64,000 nucleotides of DNA from Lepidostoma basale. Lineage: Eukaryota > Arthropoda > Insecta > Trichoptera > Lepidostomatidae. Below are positions 51,240 through 61,439 of this stretch, in pieces. The translations under genes and the position numbers were made by a program. The stretch is from the NCBI GenBank assembly GCA_022606425.2, contig JAHDVF020000068.1, positions 1,798,001-1,862,000 on the forward strand, given 5' to 3'. Numbering within the stretch: the stretch's first letter is position 1; every line of letters begins with the position of its first letter. Under the pieces are notes generated by a model. The model did no database searches. It was not told the DNA's origin and was given only the letters and a program-made list of their open reading frames with translations.

Positions 51240-51345
51240 TTGTATTTTTTAGTTGATTGTAAGACCTGACGATACTCACGTCGGTTGGCGAAACAGCTGT
51301 CGGGACAAAATATAATCAATTGTGATATTTTCAAACGAGTTTTTA
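51240..51345 (+). repeat. Hammerhead-like motif, ACAGCTGT type
   Basis: CCTGACGATACTCACG then GTCGGTTGGCGAAACAGCTG and TCGGG: core CTGACGA (51268-51274, matches CUGANGA), GGCGAAAC, palindrome ACAGCTGT, C. Stem I can pair at a distance (TTGATT before, AATCAA after). Stem II is decayed on its 5' strand. Confidence 0.5.
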
Positions 51346-51639
51346 TATAAATAGTTAATATATAATTTCTCAAAAAAAAAAAAATATTTATTGAGAATCA
51401 TCCAAAACTCTATAACAACAATTTATATAATAAAACTGTAAATCTCCGAAACAAAAAAAACTGACATCTTTAAAAAAATAATTGGATAATATTTCTCGTA
51501 TTTTTTAGTAATAGTGAATAACAAAAGTCGAAATGTGAAATATTAAGTTACTGAAAATACATAAGTATTTAGAAATATTATATTTGATTAATTAATATAT
51601 TTTTTCAATTTATTTGAAAATAAGAAAATATTATGAAAA

Positions 51640-51745
51640 ATCTATTATCTTCCGGTTTCGACCAGAAGATAGCAGCGAGCTGCCGAAACCGACTGGAGCC
51701 ATGAAACCAAATGGAATTACAATAAATATGCATTATAAAGGATAT
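51640..51745. repeat. Short hammerhead-like hairpin (CAGAAGA type)
   Basis: TTATCTTCCGGTTTCG on the left mirrors CGAAACCG on the right; the right part has CAGAAGATAGCAGCGAGCTG then CCGAAACCGACTGG. Same family as 62562-62877. Confidence 0.5.
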
Positions 51746-51782
51746 TTTTACTTTTTTTGTTATTGTTACTTTCATTATTTAT

Positions 51783-52045
51783 AATCATCATCAGCCGTCT
51801 GTCATCCACTGCTGAATGTAGGCCTCTCCCAAAGCCCGCCACCGCCCCCTATCCATTGCCGCTCCCATCCATCCATGTCCAGCAATCCTCTTCAGATCGT
51901 CGGTCCAGCGGGCAGGAGGACGTCCAACTCTAAGGAATCCTGTACGCGGTCTCCACTCCAGAACCCGTCTTCCCCATCGGCTGTCGGTTCTCCGACAGAT
52001 ATGGCCAGCCCACCGCCACTTCAGCCTCATCCATAGAGCCACCAT
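51783..52045 (-). pseudogene. LINE fragment (family O) 3' end
   Basis: Minus strand, open from 52045 to 51791: ALWMRLKWRWAGHICRRTDS, RWGRRVLEWRPRTGFLRVGR, PPARWTDDLKRIAGHGWM and RGRWRALGEAYIQQWMTDG, then the tail CTGATGATGATTA. It is nearly identical in protein to the last 84 codons of 56387-57238, so both insertions are fairly young. Confidence 0.85.
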
Positions 52046-52569
52046 TATTTATAATAAACAACATTAATCTTTGAAATAAAGTAAACTTGGGCTCGTATTA
52101 AAAATCATAATAACTTATTTGTTGTTACATAACAAACGAGGAAAAGTTTTGAACCTTTCAATGTTTTAGTCATGAATAGAAAACACATCTCAATTGAAAT
52201 ACCACTTCGCTTTCATTATGATCTGCGGTCTATATAATTATTACAAGCAGAACCGTATTCGGGACAAAGCAGTTTTATGTAAATCAAACAAGTAGATTTC
52301 CGAGGAAGATTGATGATCCCGGGATGAATAATCTTCCTGAAACCAGAGTAATTATTTTAATCTTGCTACCGTTTCACTTACAAGTTAATTACCGAAAATT
52401 CACTTCGTTTGCTAACATTAAATAAAAGGAATTACCTCCAGCAGTTGGGGAATAATTAATTGTGGTATCATCATTAATGACTTCGTTTAGTGTCTTCATA
52501 AATACTAGACTTAAATGCGTAGTTCTTGCAGGGAATGTATTCTTCGCTGTTATAAGTTAATAAATCGTG
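52046..52569. other. Interval without recognised gene
   Basis: No frame or repeat assigned. Confidence 0.35.
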
Positions 52570-52725
52570 CTGCAGGTAGCTAGTATTTTTGTTCCTTATA
52601 GCTCCGACAGCAACAAGATATATTGTTTTACTTATCGGTCGTCAGAACCAACCTGCCTCTGGTCACACCTGTAGGAAGAACAATCAGTATGTTGAACACG
52701 ATCTCCTCGGAGATCCACTTCTTAA
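52570..52725 (-). repeat. Family I repeat copy
   Basis: GCTCCGACAGCAACAAGATA, TTGTTTTACTTATCGGTCG, CAGAACCAACCTGCCTCTGG and CGATCTCCTCGGAGATC match 57765-57905. Confidence 0.6.
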
Positions 52726-52735
52726 ATTTATTCTT

Positions 52736-52897
52736 ATATACCGCATTCACTTCTTATATTTTCATTCGACACTCTATCATACACAGAGTATCCACACATT
52801 CGTCTAAGAGATCGTATTTCTACTGCATTCATTCTACTTTCATCCTTCTTTTGTCAGTTGCATGTTTTGCTTACATACTTACCTAAGGGTTGGTAGA
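52736..52897 (-). pseudogene. RTE LINE fragment
   Basis: Minus strand: TLRSYTKQNMQLTKEG-like region and EMRSLRRMCGYSVYDRVSNE (plus-strand view ATTCGACACTCTATCATACA, 52765-52784), then IRSECG. Internal piece with neither 5' nor 3' end. Confidence 0.65.
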
Positions 52898-53664
52898 AGA
52901 ATCTGCATCCAACCCTTTCAGCTTTTTCATACACTTGTCCATATATAGATTAAATAACCACGGATATTCTGTTCTTCCATTAAAATATTATTCAAAGCAA
53001 AACGAGATGAAATATTCATGAAAAAATACATTATCGAAGACAATCTGACATTTGTAATCTTGCAACTCAAAATAATGTTACGAAGAAAAAATACACAACA
53101 AATATTGTTTAACTCAATTGGTCCAAATACTCCAGTTTATTTCTTTCCAACAAAATATATTTTATTCTATCGAACAAGACATCAATTATACATGAGATCC
53201 TAATTTCGATGAAAACGAAAGCTTCCTGCAAAATTTATATCTGTAACAAACTATCTACATTTATATATAAACTTCTCCAACCAGATACACAGCACGTGTT
53301 TCCAATTAACGGATTACCCATTTTAACAGGCTTACAAATATTAAGTGGATCATCAAATAAAAAATCAGTTTTATTTTTATCTTATAAAAGCTTTTAAGTT
53401 AATTGATAATTTTAAAACATTCCCCCATATAGGGCTCTAATAAAAGCTCACCATTTATAACAAGTGAGAAATTAATTTGTCTTATTGATAACTGAATATA
53501 AATTACCAGGCGTTATGTTTAAACATACCTACATAGATTATTAAACACAAACTGGATAAGATGATAATTATAAATAATATCATATACGAGTACCTCTCAA
53601 AAACTAATAATAATTTTGTAATAAAATATTAGAAATTTAAGTTTTTTGTTATAAATAGATATAG
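52898..53664. other. Interval without recognised gene
   Basis: Two ~60-codon frames (53018-53203, 53209-53397) lack recognisable domains. Confidence 0.35.
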
Positions 53665-53753
53665 TCGACCTTCGTTGCAGAGTGGTAAGTGCTCTGATTT
53701 CTATACCGAAGGTTCCGGGTTCGATTCCTGGCGATGGCAGTGTAATTGTCAAA
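53665..53753 (+). repeat. tRNA-headed SINE, truncated copy
   Basis: CGACCTTCGTTGCAGAGTGG, TAAGTGCTCTGATTTC, CCGGGTTCGATTCCTGGCGA, TGGCAGTGTAATTGTCA: both pol III boxes are recognisable. The body is cut shortly after; 53754-53790 is a remnant of the element family at 24573-24843. Confidence 0.65.
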
Positions 53754-53779
53754 GATTGATGAAGTGGAACATAAAGAGC

Positions 53780-54012
53780 GTTTTTAAGATAATCAAATAA
53801 TTTTACTGAAATTTCTTGATGAATGTTCAATTTAAATAATAATTAAATAAAACGATGTTTTTAACTACATTCATTTTTGTCTTTATTTCGACAGCGATCG
53901 GTTTCGCCAGGATCGCAGTCTGTCAATGCCAGCGAGCCTGGTGAAACCGGCCGGTGTCGAAATAAAGACAAAAGTGGAAGTAGTTAAAAAAACTAGTTTT
54001 ATTAATTTTTAT
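53780..54012. repeat. Family B short palindrome
   Basis: Outer terminus TTTACTGAAATTTCTTGATG, then AAATAATAATTAAATAAAAC, CATTTTTGTCTTTATTTCG, GCGATCGGTTTCGCCAGG; mirror CCAGCGAGCCTGGTGAAACC and AATAAAGACAAAAGTGGAAG. The long arms of 13733-14550 are missing: only ~120 bp per side. Confidence 0.7.
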
Positions 54013-54224
54013 ATAAACAGCGTTGTTTTTTCAATTCCAATGTTTTTTACGATGGAATTTCGTAGTGTTAACGCCCTAACATTTAATAAAAATAATAAAA
54101 AGTTCTTCCTCTCCTCAATCTTAATTATACCCTTTCCACTATTGTACATACTCAATCTCCATTTAGTATATAAGTGACCGCTCTAGTTTACTTGATTGTT
54201 AAAATTGGATACATACGAGTAGAT

Positions 54225-54716
54225 AAAGGTTAACTAACTAACTAGGCAGAAATAATGGACTGTCACACTTTTACTGATGCGGCACTCCATCCTTCTCTTT
54301 TCGCTCCGCGGGAGACGCGGTGTGATGGGTTGCGAACCTCATCGCCACCAATAGGCATCTCCCGCGCACACTTCGATCGTCCAACACCCACAAAATAAAT
54401 CTAAAGCAAATAATATAAAATACAATGATATAAAATAAAATAACAAAATAAAAATAATTTAACACAAAATGTTATTTTTAGATGGTGCACAAATTGTCTA
54501 TTTAATTTATGTTCCGCGAATCCACCTTTTTAATTTAGCACATAATGTAATAACACATAATGTTTTTTTTCGATGTTGCACATGTTGACATGGACGATCC
54601 GGACTTTTCTGTTTATTTAATTTATGTTACACGTATCCACCGTTTTTTTTTAATTAGCTGTAATTAGGCACTTAACCAGCAAGAACTTTAAAATAATATT
54701 GAAGAAATTATTCAAA
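54225..54716 (-). mobile_element. SINE D, nearly full-length copy
   Basis: Plus-strand view begins TTAACTAACTAACTAGGCAG (tail, end of the shared RTE part deleted), GATGCGGCACTCCATCC, GCGGGAGACGCGGTGTGATG, ACCTCATCGCCACCAATAGG, and ends at the 5' head AATTAGCTGTAATTAGGCAC and TTCTTCAATATTATTTTAAA in reverse. Its middle contains an extra ~80-bp copy of the AACATAAATTAAAT section. Confidence 0.75.
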
Positions 54717-54840
54717 TTGTCATTGGAACAAATGAATCATAAAGGTTAATTTTAACCGAAACATGTCTGACTTCAGTGAAAATAAAATTTGTTGTAATAC
54801 AAAGTAAAATTATATTCAAAAATAAAAAGTTCATTTAATA
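54717..54840 (+). repeat. Hammerhead-like fragment, ACATGT type
   Basis: AATCATAAAGGTTAATTTTA then ACCGAAACATGTCTGACTTC (54760-54779): a long stem II (GGTTAA/TTAACC), GAAA, ACATGT, C, and TGACTTC, which would pair with GAATCA. Most of the CUGANGA box is missing. Confidence 0.5.
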
Positions 54841-55225
54841 ACAATTCACTAGAGATTCAAATAAACCATGCGACGACACCACTGTGCCATCAAGTAATAA
54901 TGTTGATGAACATTTGCAATGTATGTAACACAACATGTGATAATATTTTCTCGTGAAAACATGAGCGCCCTCAATGATTTACTGATAATTTTATCCCTTA
55001 CGATGGTTTTAGGAGGGGTTCTTCTTTCCCTCAGCGGGGTTCTGATATGCTTGTATTCACCTGCCCATGTCTCGAGACCCCCATGGCTGAATCCAATTAT
55101 TTGGCTGCTCATAAATACGATACGGCGAGGTGAATTGCTGCTGAAAGTGGCTTAAACACAGTACGTTCCCAGAGGAACGAATAAAATGATTAACGTAGTG
55201 TTTTAGTGCAGTGTATGGAGGGAGA
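54841..55225. other. Interval without recognised gene
   Basis: Two overlapping antisense frames (54849-55112, 54919-55155) show no recognised domain. Confidence 0.35.
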
Positions 55226-55488
55226 CCAATCTCGAACAACCGCCACCCGTGAATCTCGGAATCTCGCGATACTGAAATTATTTTTCATATTTTGTAGTTA
55301 TAAATATTGACGTAAAACTCTCTCTTCGTTGTCTTTTGGCCATAACTTTGTGTTGCCAATCTCGAACAACCGCCCCTCGTGAATCTCGGAATCTCGCAAA
55401 ACTGAAATTATATTTCTATTTTGTATAAAGATTGATGTAATAAACTCTCTTTTCATTGTCTTCTTTATTGGCAATAACTTTGTGTTGC
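55226..55488. repeat. 130-bp tandem duplication
   Basis: CCAATCTCGAACAACCGCC starts at 55226 and again at 55356; both copies continue GTGAATCTCGGAATCTCGC and end with ATAACTTTGTGTTGC. They differ by scattered substitutions and small indels. Confidence 0.8.
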
Positions 55489-55559
55489 GGATTCGTTGAA
55501 CAATGATTATAAATTTGTAAATCAAACTTACTATATTAAATAAAATAAAATGTATTATT

Positions 55560-55915
55560 AAGAATTGTAATAGCTTTCGACTGACGTAAAGATATGGATT
55601 GAATTTTTTTTTGTAGAAATGGCAGCTGTTTAAAAAAAATCCTAAATTTTCATTGAAATTTTGAGTTTAAAATATGTATAACTTTTTAACATGGAACCCA
55701 ATCAAAACAAACCTATGACCCATTGTAGATCGGGAGATATTGTGTACACCGTTTTAAAAAAAGTAGTCAACGCAATAGAAAAAAAGTAGGACGTCAGCGG
55801 TTTTAAATTAATTATATATTTTTAATTATAATATATAAAGTCTGCGATTCCTGAACCGTACATATTATGATCTTCTATTATTGCTATGGTGTCCTGTAAT
55901 TCCTTTTGATCTCAC
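55560..55915 (-). repeat. Partial copy of the TTAA MITE body
   Basis: The minus strand follows 35060-35480: CTATTGTTGCTGTGATG-like start, TGTACGGTTCAGGAATCGCA, AACGGTGTACACAATATCTC, GTTATACATATTTTAAACTC. Terminal repeats are not preserved. Confidence 0.6.
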
Positions 55916-55965
55916 ACACATACGTGTAATGTATAATATTGTGTATTCATTTATTTTGTAATTTC

Positions 55966-56192
55966 CTAAAATATTGTCAAATGATTTTACTTTAATCTCT
56001 TGATAAAAGTTCATTTTAAAAAATAATTATATAAAACGATGTTTTTTAACTACTTACACTTTTGTCTTTATTTTGACAGCGACCGGTTTCGCCAGGCTCG
56101 CTGGCATCGACAGATTGAAGTCTACCAGTCTGTCAATGCCAGCGAGCCTGGCGAAACCGGTCGCTGTCTAAATAAAGACAAAATTGTAAGTA
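55966..56192. repeat. Family B short palindrome
   Basis: TTTTACTTTAATCTCTTGAT, AAAACGATGTTTTTTAACTA, GCGACCGGTTTCGCCAGGCT, then mirror AGTCTGTCAATGCCAGCGAG and CCTGGCGAAACCGGTCGCTG. Both hammerhead-like motifs are intact apart from the A6 change (and G8 in the right copy). Confidence 0.75.
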
Positions 56193-56237
56193 ATCTGAAA
56201 TATTTTGTTTAATGATTTAAATTTTACAAGATATTTT

Positions 56238-57305
56238 TTTTGGTTTCAAACAAAATAATATGGTTTCAAAAAAAAAAATTTGGTTTCAAACAAAATAATT
56301 TGGTTTCAAACAAAATAATTTGGTTTCAAACAAAATAATTTGGTTTCAAACAAAATAATTTGGTTTCAAACAAAATAATTTCATCATCAGCTGTCTGTCA
56401 TCCACTGCTGAATGTAGGCCTCTCCCAAAGCCCTCCACCGCCCCCTATCCATTGCCGCTCCCATCCATCCATGTCCAGCAATCCTCTTCAGATCGTCGGT
56501 CCAGCGGGCAGGGGGACGTCCAACTCTACGGAATCCTGTACGCGGTCTCCACTCCAGAACCCGTCTTCCCCATCGGCTGTCGGTTCTCCGACAGATATGG
56601 CCAGCCCACCGCCACTTCAGCCCGCCTATCCGTAGAGCCACCTCAGTCACCTTGGTTTGTTGTCGAATAAATTCGTTTCTAAATCTATCCCTCAAGGTTA
56701 TTCCAAGCATGGCTCTTTCCATGGCGCGCTGGGCAACCTTGAATCTGTAGACTAGACCTTTTGTCAATATCCACGTCTCGGCTCCGTATGTTATGACTGG
56801 CAAAACGCACTGGTTGAAGACTTTAGTCTTGAGGCATTGTGGTATTTTGGAAGTGAAAACATGACGTAATTTCCCAAAGGCTGCCCAACCCAACTGAATT
56901 CTTCGGTTGGCTTCTTTCTCGAAATTGTTTCGTCCTAATTGTATGATTTGGCCAAGATATGGGTATTCTTGTACCACTTCGAGAGCCGACCCATCGACGG
57001 TTACTGATCCCGGGATAATATTTTCATTATACATGACTTTCGTCTTGTCCAAATTCATCCCGAGACCCACTCGTCTGGATGCAGTGTTCAGTTCATCTAG
57101 CATGCCTTCTAGATGCCCAGCAGATTCCGCCAGAATAACAATGTCATCCGCAAAACGAAGGTGAGATATGTATTCGCCATTTATGTTGAGGCCACATAAA
57201 TAATTTGGTTTCAAACAAAATAATTTGGTTTCAAACAAAATAATTTGGTTTCAAACAAAATAATTTGGTTTCAAACAAAATAATTTGATTTCACACAAAA
57301 TAATA
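56238..57305. repeat. 20-bp tandem array interrupted by a LINE
   Basis: The unit TTTGGTTTCAAACAAAATAA repeats about 7 times at 56238-56381 and about 5 times at 57199-57305 (first and last units degenerate). The phase and sequence on both sides match, so the LINE O copy (56382-57198) inserted into, or was trapped between, copies of one array. Confidence 0.85.
56382..57198 (-). pseudogene. LINE (family O), RT palm to C-terminus, open frame
   Basis: The minus-strand frame runs LCGLNINGEYISHLRFADDI with the FADD active site (57143-57154), then VGLGMNLDKTKVMYN, GSALEVVQEYPYLGQIIQLG, RRIQLGWAAFGKLRHVFTSK, VLPVITYGAETWILTKG, VAQRAMERAMLGITLRDRFR, LKWRWAGHICRRTDSRWGRR and GEAYIQQWMTDS. There are no stops in about 270 codons. 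Its first 13 codons (57238-57200) are translated from the tandem array, so the true LINE part begins near 57198. The upstream RT and endonuclease are lacking: a 5'-truncated but young copy. The tail is GATGATGAAA. Confidence 0.85.
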
Positions 57306-57764
57306 TTCAAGTATATGTAGTATTCTAATTTTCATATGCATCTTTTCATCATTCATGCAATATCTGATTTCGTCATTCTCTTTGACTTTTCGCAAAATTG
57401 TAATTTTAGTTCGAGATTGGATTCGCTAAGTGTGTGTTGTTACTTACCAGCCAAACTACTCTATACAAGGGGATTTTTTAATTAACTCACCTAGGCAACG
57501 AGTCAAGGGCTTAAATAATTCATTGGTTCTACGGTACAGCTAATATGCTGGGTACTATGAGAAGCATTATTAAATCATACTCTTAATAAAAGTGAGACCA
57601 TTTGGGAATATAGAACCATTGAGCAAAAATTAAAAAAAGATTTTCTACGTCTTATTTATTCGCCTTCACTTTTTTATATTTAGATTATATTTGTAGAAAT
57701 CTTAGAATGAAAAAAATTACTTTGTAAGATCATATTTTTATACGTATTCAACCTTCTTTTTGTC
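57306..57764. other. Interval without recognised gene
   Basis: No frame or repeat assigned. Confidence 0.35.
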
Positions 57765-57905
57765 CCCGATAGATATCTCCGACAGCGACAGCAAAGATTG
57801 TTTTACCTACCGGCCGCCAGAACCAATCTGCCTCTGGTGACACCAGTGGGAAGAGCAATTAGTCTGCTGAACGCGGTCTCCTCGGAGATCGACGTCTTTC
57901 ATGTT
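57765..57905 (-). repeat. Family I repeat copy
   Basis: GATAGATATCTCCGACAGCG, GCAAAGATTGTTTTACCTAC, CGGCCGCCAGAACCAATCTG, CCTCTGGTGACACC: the best preserved of three family I copies. No long frame; class unknown. Confidence 0.6.
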
Positions 57906-58079
57906 ACTGAAAGTACGTTCAGGGGGCAAATACTATTGACTTTAGAAAGTATCTTGTCTTCCTAATGTCGAACCATCTCTAATGCGTTCCTGGTACTTTG
58001 TTGTATTTTTATGATATTTTACCTGTACTTAATAGATGCCTTAAACATTTTTCTATTTGTAATATCTATTGAGTTAATA

Positions 58080-58192
58080 AACTGATTTGATTTGATTTGA
58101 TTTGATTCATCACTCGGCGATATAGTGCGACTTGGCTTCCTCCACAACAGTTCTCCACTGGCTTTTTCTCTGGCCATTTCTCTCCATTTTTA
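58080..58192 (-). pseudogene. LINE (family J) 3' end with AATCA-type tail
   Basis: ACTTGGCTTCCTCCACAACA and CTCTGGCCATTTCTCTCC match 39245-39315. On the minus strand the end is followed by AATCAAATCAAATCAAATCA (58086-58106 in reverse). Confidence 0.65.
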
Positions 58193-58688
58193 TGATTAGA
58201 AAAAAAATTATGGGTACTAAGTTAAAATCGAGTATAATCATTAGAAATACTAATAAAAACAATTTTTTCATCGAGAAAGATAGAAAGACATCAAAAATTT
58301 GTCTTAACATAACAGGTATTTATTATCAATACAAAAACCAAAACTGTCTGCCCACATTAGAAAAACCACCATTTTAATTATGTTTATTGATAAACTACAA
58401 AAATAAGGCGATTTAAAAAAAAACAAGTATATTTTTTTCATGCAGATTATTTTAAAAACATCTCCGTAGTTTAATCTTTCAAACAAGGTATTTAAACTAA
58501 ACATAGTTTTAAGATTACAGAGAAATGAACATAACACTAGAGGTTAGTAGAAAATCGTTTAATTATAAAAATTACGTAGCTAAATGTTACTTAAACAATC
58601 AATAAGAACAACTGATAATACACGCAAAGGCACATTCTTTTTCATACTTCGCTTTTTACCACTTAATTTGTTTTATTCATTCTCATCT
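58193..58688. other. Interval without recognised gene
   Basis: Overlapping antisense frames (58132-58377, 58110-58537) are AT-driven and have no recognised domain. Confidence 0.35.
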
Positions 58689-58992
58689 CTATTTTTTCCA
58701 TGTGTCAGATGGTTTGGACACATGGAAAAAATGAATGAAAAAAACAATAAAAAAGTATATGTGAACGATAGAAATTGAACTTGAAATAGAGGAAGACCGA
58801 GAAAAACGTGGCACGATCAAATAAATCAAGCATTGAATTGTCGGCCACGTCAGGAATAAAAAAAATCGACGTGCGTGCATGACACGGTATATGAATTTTG
58901 AGAAAGCTAGAGAAATATGTCAGGAAAGAAAATTGTGGCAGTCCATTTTTGCCAACCCCTTTGTGGTGGTTAGTTAGTTAGTTGTTTTATAA
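58689..58992 (+). pseudogene. RTE LINE 3' end with TTAG tail
   Basis: RWFGHMEKMNEKNNKKVYVN is open at 58707-58770, then GRPRKTWHDQINQALN-like, ATCGACGTGCGTGCATGACA and the end GGTGGTTAGTTAGTTAGTTG. Frame broken at about 58778. Confidence 0.7.
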
Positions 58993-59535
58993 GATGATTC
59001 TTCTGTCCCGCAAAAAAATACAATCAGATGAAATATTTTTCAAGATATTTAAGCCCAAAAATTGAGCCGCAGTAACCTTCTCAACTGCCGTACTACGGTC
59101 CATTGGGCATAAATTTAATGTTTTTCCTGAGTCAGCCTTCGACTTTCGTCGCTTGATTCGGATGAAGCCTTCCTAATACCGACGCGATGCTTATCTCAGA
59201 GCCGCAGAGCGATGAATATAAAAGTAAAATAAAATCGCACTCAGCGATTTCATCCAGTTAATGTTGTCAATTTGCATTAAGTTATATTTAATGTACTGGA
59301 ATACAGGCGAGGCGGACGCGTTCTCAGTTTTATGGCGCCATAATTCTGGAAAATATGTTTTTATCAACGAATAAGGAAGAGCGAAGATGTGTCTCAAAAC
59401 CTGTAAGTTAACTGTCGTAAATCAAATGGATATCAACACCAAGGTTGATATCCATTTTATTATAATTTTTCTCCCGGTGCTTTGTCAGATCCCCCCAACG
59501 TCGACTATCACATTTTTGATTATCTCACGGATACT
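58993..59535. other. Interval without recognised gene
   Basis: A small hairpin CAAGGTTGATATCC... at about 59423-59455 (AAATGGATATCAAC with GTTGATATCCATTT) is the only structure noted. Confidence 0.4.
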
Positions 59536-59850
59536 ACTAATTCTTTTTCTTCTTCTTCTTCCTTGTTGTAGACCTATGTGGTCTGTTCTCCTCCTGTGAG
59601 GTAGATTCCCAGCTGCCTTTTCATCGTTTAGGAGGTCTTCCACGAGGACGAGTCCCATGAGGCTGATTATGTAGTGCAATATAGGGTAATCTGGTGGTGT
59701 CCATTCTTTGAATATGACCGTACCAGTCCATTTTTCGCTGTCTGCTCCATCTTATAATATCCTCAACCTCACATATCTCTCTTATTCTGGTGTTCCTCAC
59801 GCGATCTCTCTGTGTCTTGCCTGCTATCGTCCTATTAATTGCTTTTAATC
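59536..59850 (-). pseudogene. LINE fragment (family M), ORF2 C-terminus
   Basis: Minus strand: RTIAGKTQRDRVRNTRIREI, CEVEDIIRWSRQRKMDWYGH-like, then GLVLVEDLLNDEKAAGNLPH in the frame at 59679-59485, tail GAAGAAGAAGAAAAAG (59539-59560 in reverse). Carries frameshifts. Confidence 0.65.
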
Positions 59851-59855
59851 TTTTA

Positions 59856-59908
59856 ATATTTTATTATTATTATTATCATTATTATTATTATTATTAGTAT
59901 TTTTATTA

Positions 59909-59943
<35 letters not shown>

Positions 59944-59971
59944 ATTACTATTATTATTATTATTATTATTA

Positions 59972-60003
<32 letters not shown>

Positions 60004-60015
60004 TTTACTATTATT
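59856..60015. repeat. ATT microsatellite, ~160 bp
   Basis: An imperfect (ATT)n run with scattered ATC, AGT and GTT interruptions. It lies immediately beyond the 5' end of the LINE M fragment and shortly before an RTE copy. Confidence 0.9.
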
Positions 60016-60107
60016 TTGAATTAAAACAAAATTCTACCGTTATTCAGAAAGTAAAAAGCGTTCATGTTATGTCTTTTTCAGGGTTTACAATTTATATCAG
60101 GTATAAT

Positions 60108-60328
60108 TCGTTTTTTAATGGATCTAGAAACAGAGGAAGACCTAGTAAAACGTGGCACGATCAAACAAATCAAATTTTAAATGTCGGCCACGTGAAGAGT
60201 CGGAGAAATCGACGTGCGTGCATGACACGATGTATGAATGCTGAGAAATTGAAAAAAGTATATCAGGAAAGACAATTGTGGAAGTCCATTCTTTTTGCCT
60301 ACGTATTTTCTGTTAGATAGTTAGTTTT
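60108..60328 (+). pseudogene. RTE LINE 3' end
   Basis: The frame SRNRGRPSKTWHDQTNQILN, VGHVKSRRNRRACMTRCMNA, EKLKKVYQERQLWKSILFAY is open at 60116-60318. The 3' tail is short (GTTAGATAGTTAG). Confidence 0.75.
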
Positions 60329-61028
60329 TTTTTACCAAAATATTTTTTCGTTTACAATCTGACAATTTTAAGCCTGGAAATCATTGATATTTAAAACAAA
60401 TTATAATTTTAACATCTTTTAATTTGAAATGCTTCCTCACATTTTTTCAATCAAATAATCATAAGAATAAATCATGTGTGACGTCTGATAGAATAAGCTC
60501 GAAAGATAATGCAAACTGATTTTATAGCTATCTCCCCGTATTAACCATTGCTGCAGTTCCCCACATTTTGTATATTCCCAAGTTTTTTATACCCACCTGG
60601 GGACAAAGTCGTGCACTAAGGGAAGTGAATATTCCACGCTTGTTTTCTCAACTTTTTCATAGTTTCTACTTAAACAAGGTGTACTGAGGAATCTTGTGTG
60701 TTGTCTACACGGTTATGTGGTTCTGCACCCACGCGATGTGCTGGCTTCGTGGCAAGAACTGCTTTCATCGCACGTGCAAGTATTTTTAAGTACCCTTAGA
60801 TCTAAACCGTTAACTAGTTTATAAAATTAAATATTAAATTACGGTATGCAAACGTGTCAATGATTATATATTTAAACTTTGATACGAAGCCATTACTTGG
60901 TGGTTTAACAATTTAATAATAAAATTAATAACCTTTTCACTTAGTATAAACCACTTTATAGAGCTTCCTCAGGACTATACAGTGTGTATTATTTTTTTTA
61001 TAATATGTTTAATACAATGCAAACAACA
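60329..61028. other. Interval without recognised gene
   Basis: No frame or repeat assigned; 60842-60900 shares ACTTTGATACGAAGCCATTACTT with 41198-41220. Confidence 0.4.
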
Positions 61029-61145
61029 TTAATTGTATCTCAATAGAGACGAATATGTAAATTATTAAGAAACAGAATATGGTGGTTGAGGCGTTTCCAG
61101 GACTTATGGCCTGTCATTGGTTGGGTTAAGCAATCGCTTTATGTA
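61029..61145 (+). repeat. MITE F fragment
   Basis: ATTAATTGTATCTCAATAGA, ACAGAATATGGTGGTTGAGG, TGGGTTAAGCAATCGCTTTA: left terminal repeat and part of the body. Confidence 0.6.
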
Positions 61146-61149
61146 TATA

Positions 61150-61330
61150 TGTATTTCTGTTTTCTCGAAGTTTGATCACATTTTATGGGAATGACATATT
61201 TCGCACACCTAAGACAATTAAATCAACTGTACTATATTTGATAATACCTTAGCAAGGTGAAACAGGTCATTCCCATAAAATATAATAAAACTTCTAGAAA
61301 ACGTTCATTCATATTTATTATTTTATAATT
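61150..61330. repeat. Family A palindrome
   Basis: GTTTTCTCGAAGTTTGATCA, ATGGGAATGACATATTTCGC; mirror TTTGATAATACCTTAGCAAG, GTGAAACAGGTCATTCCCAT, AATAAAACTTCTAGAAAACG. Confidence 0.65.
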
Positions 61331-61439
61331 TTCTTTTCCAAAGTAGCGGGGGTCTTATAAACCGGTCTACTTATCTAGGGTTAAATATCTGTGGAGATAA
61401 TGGAAGCATTTTAATATTTTAATATAATAACACCTTAAC
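61331..61439. other. Short interval, no gene
   Basis: No feature recognised before the LINE P fragment. Confidence 0.3.

Noticed and set aside
59856..60015. Satellite or CRISPR-like array
   Set aside because: Simple ATT microsatellite with irregular interruptions; no spacer-repeat organisation.
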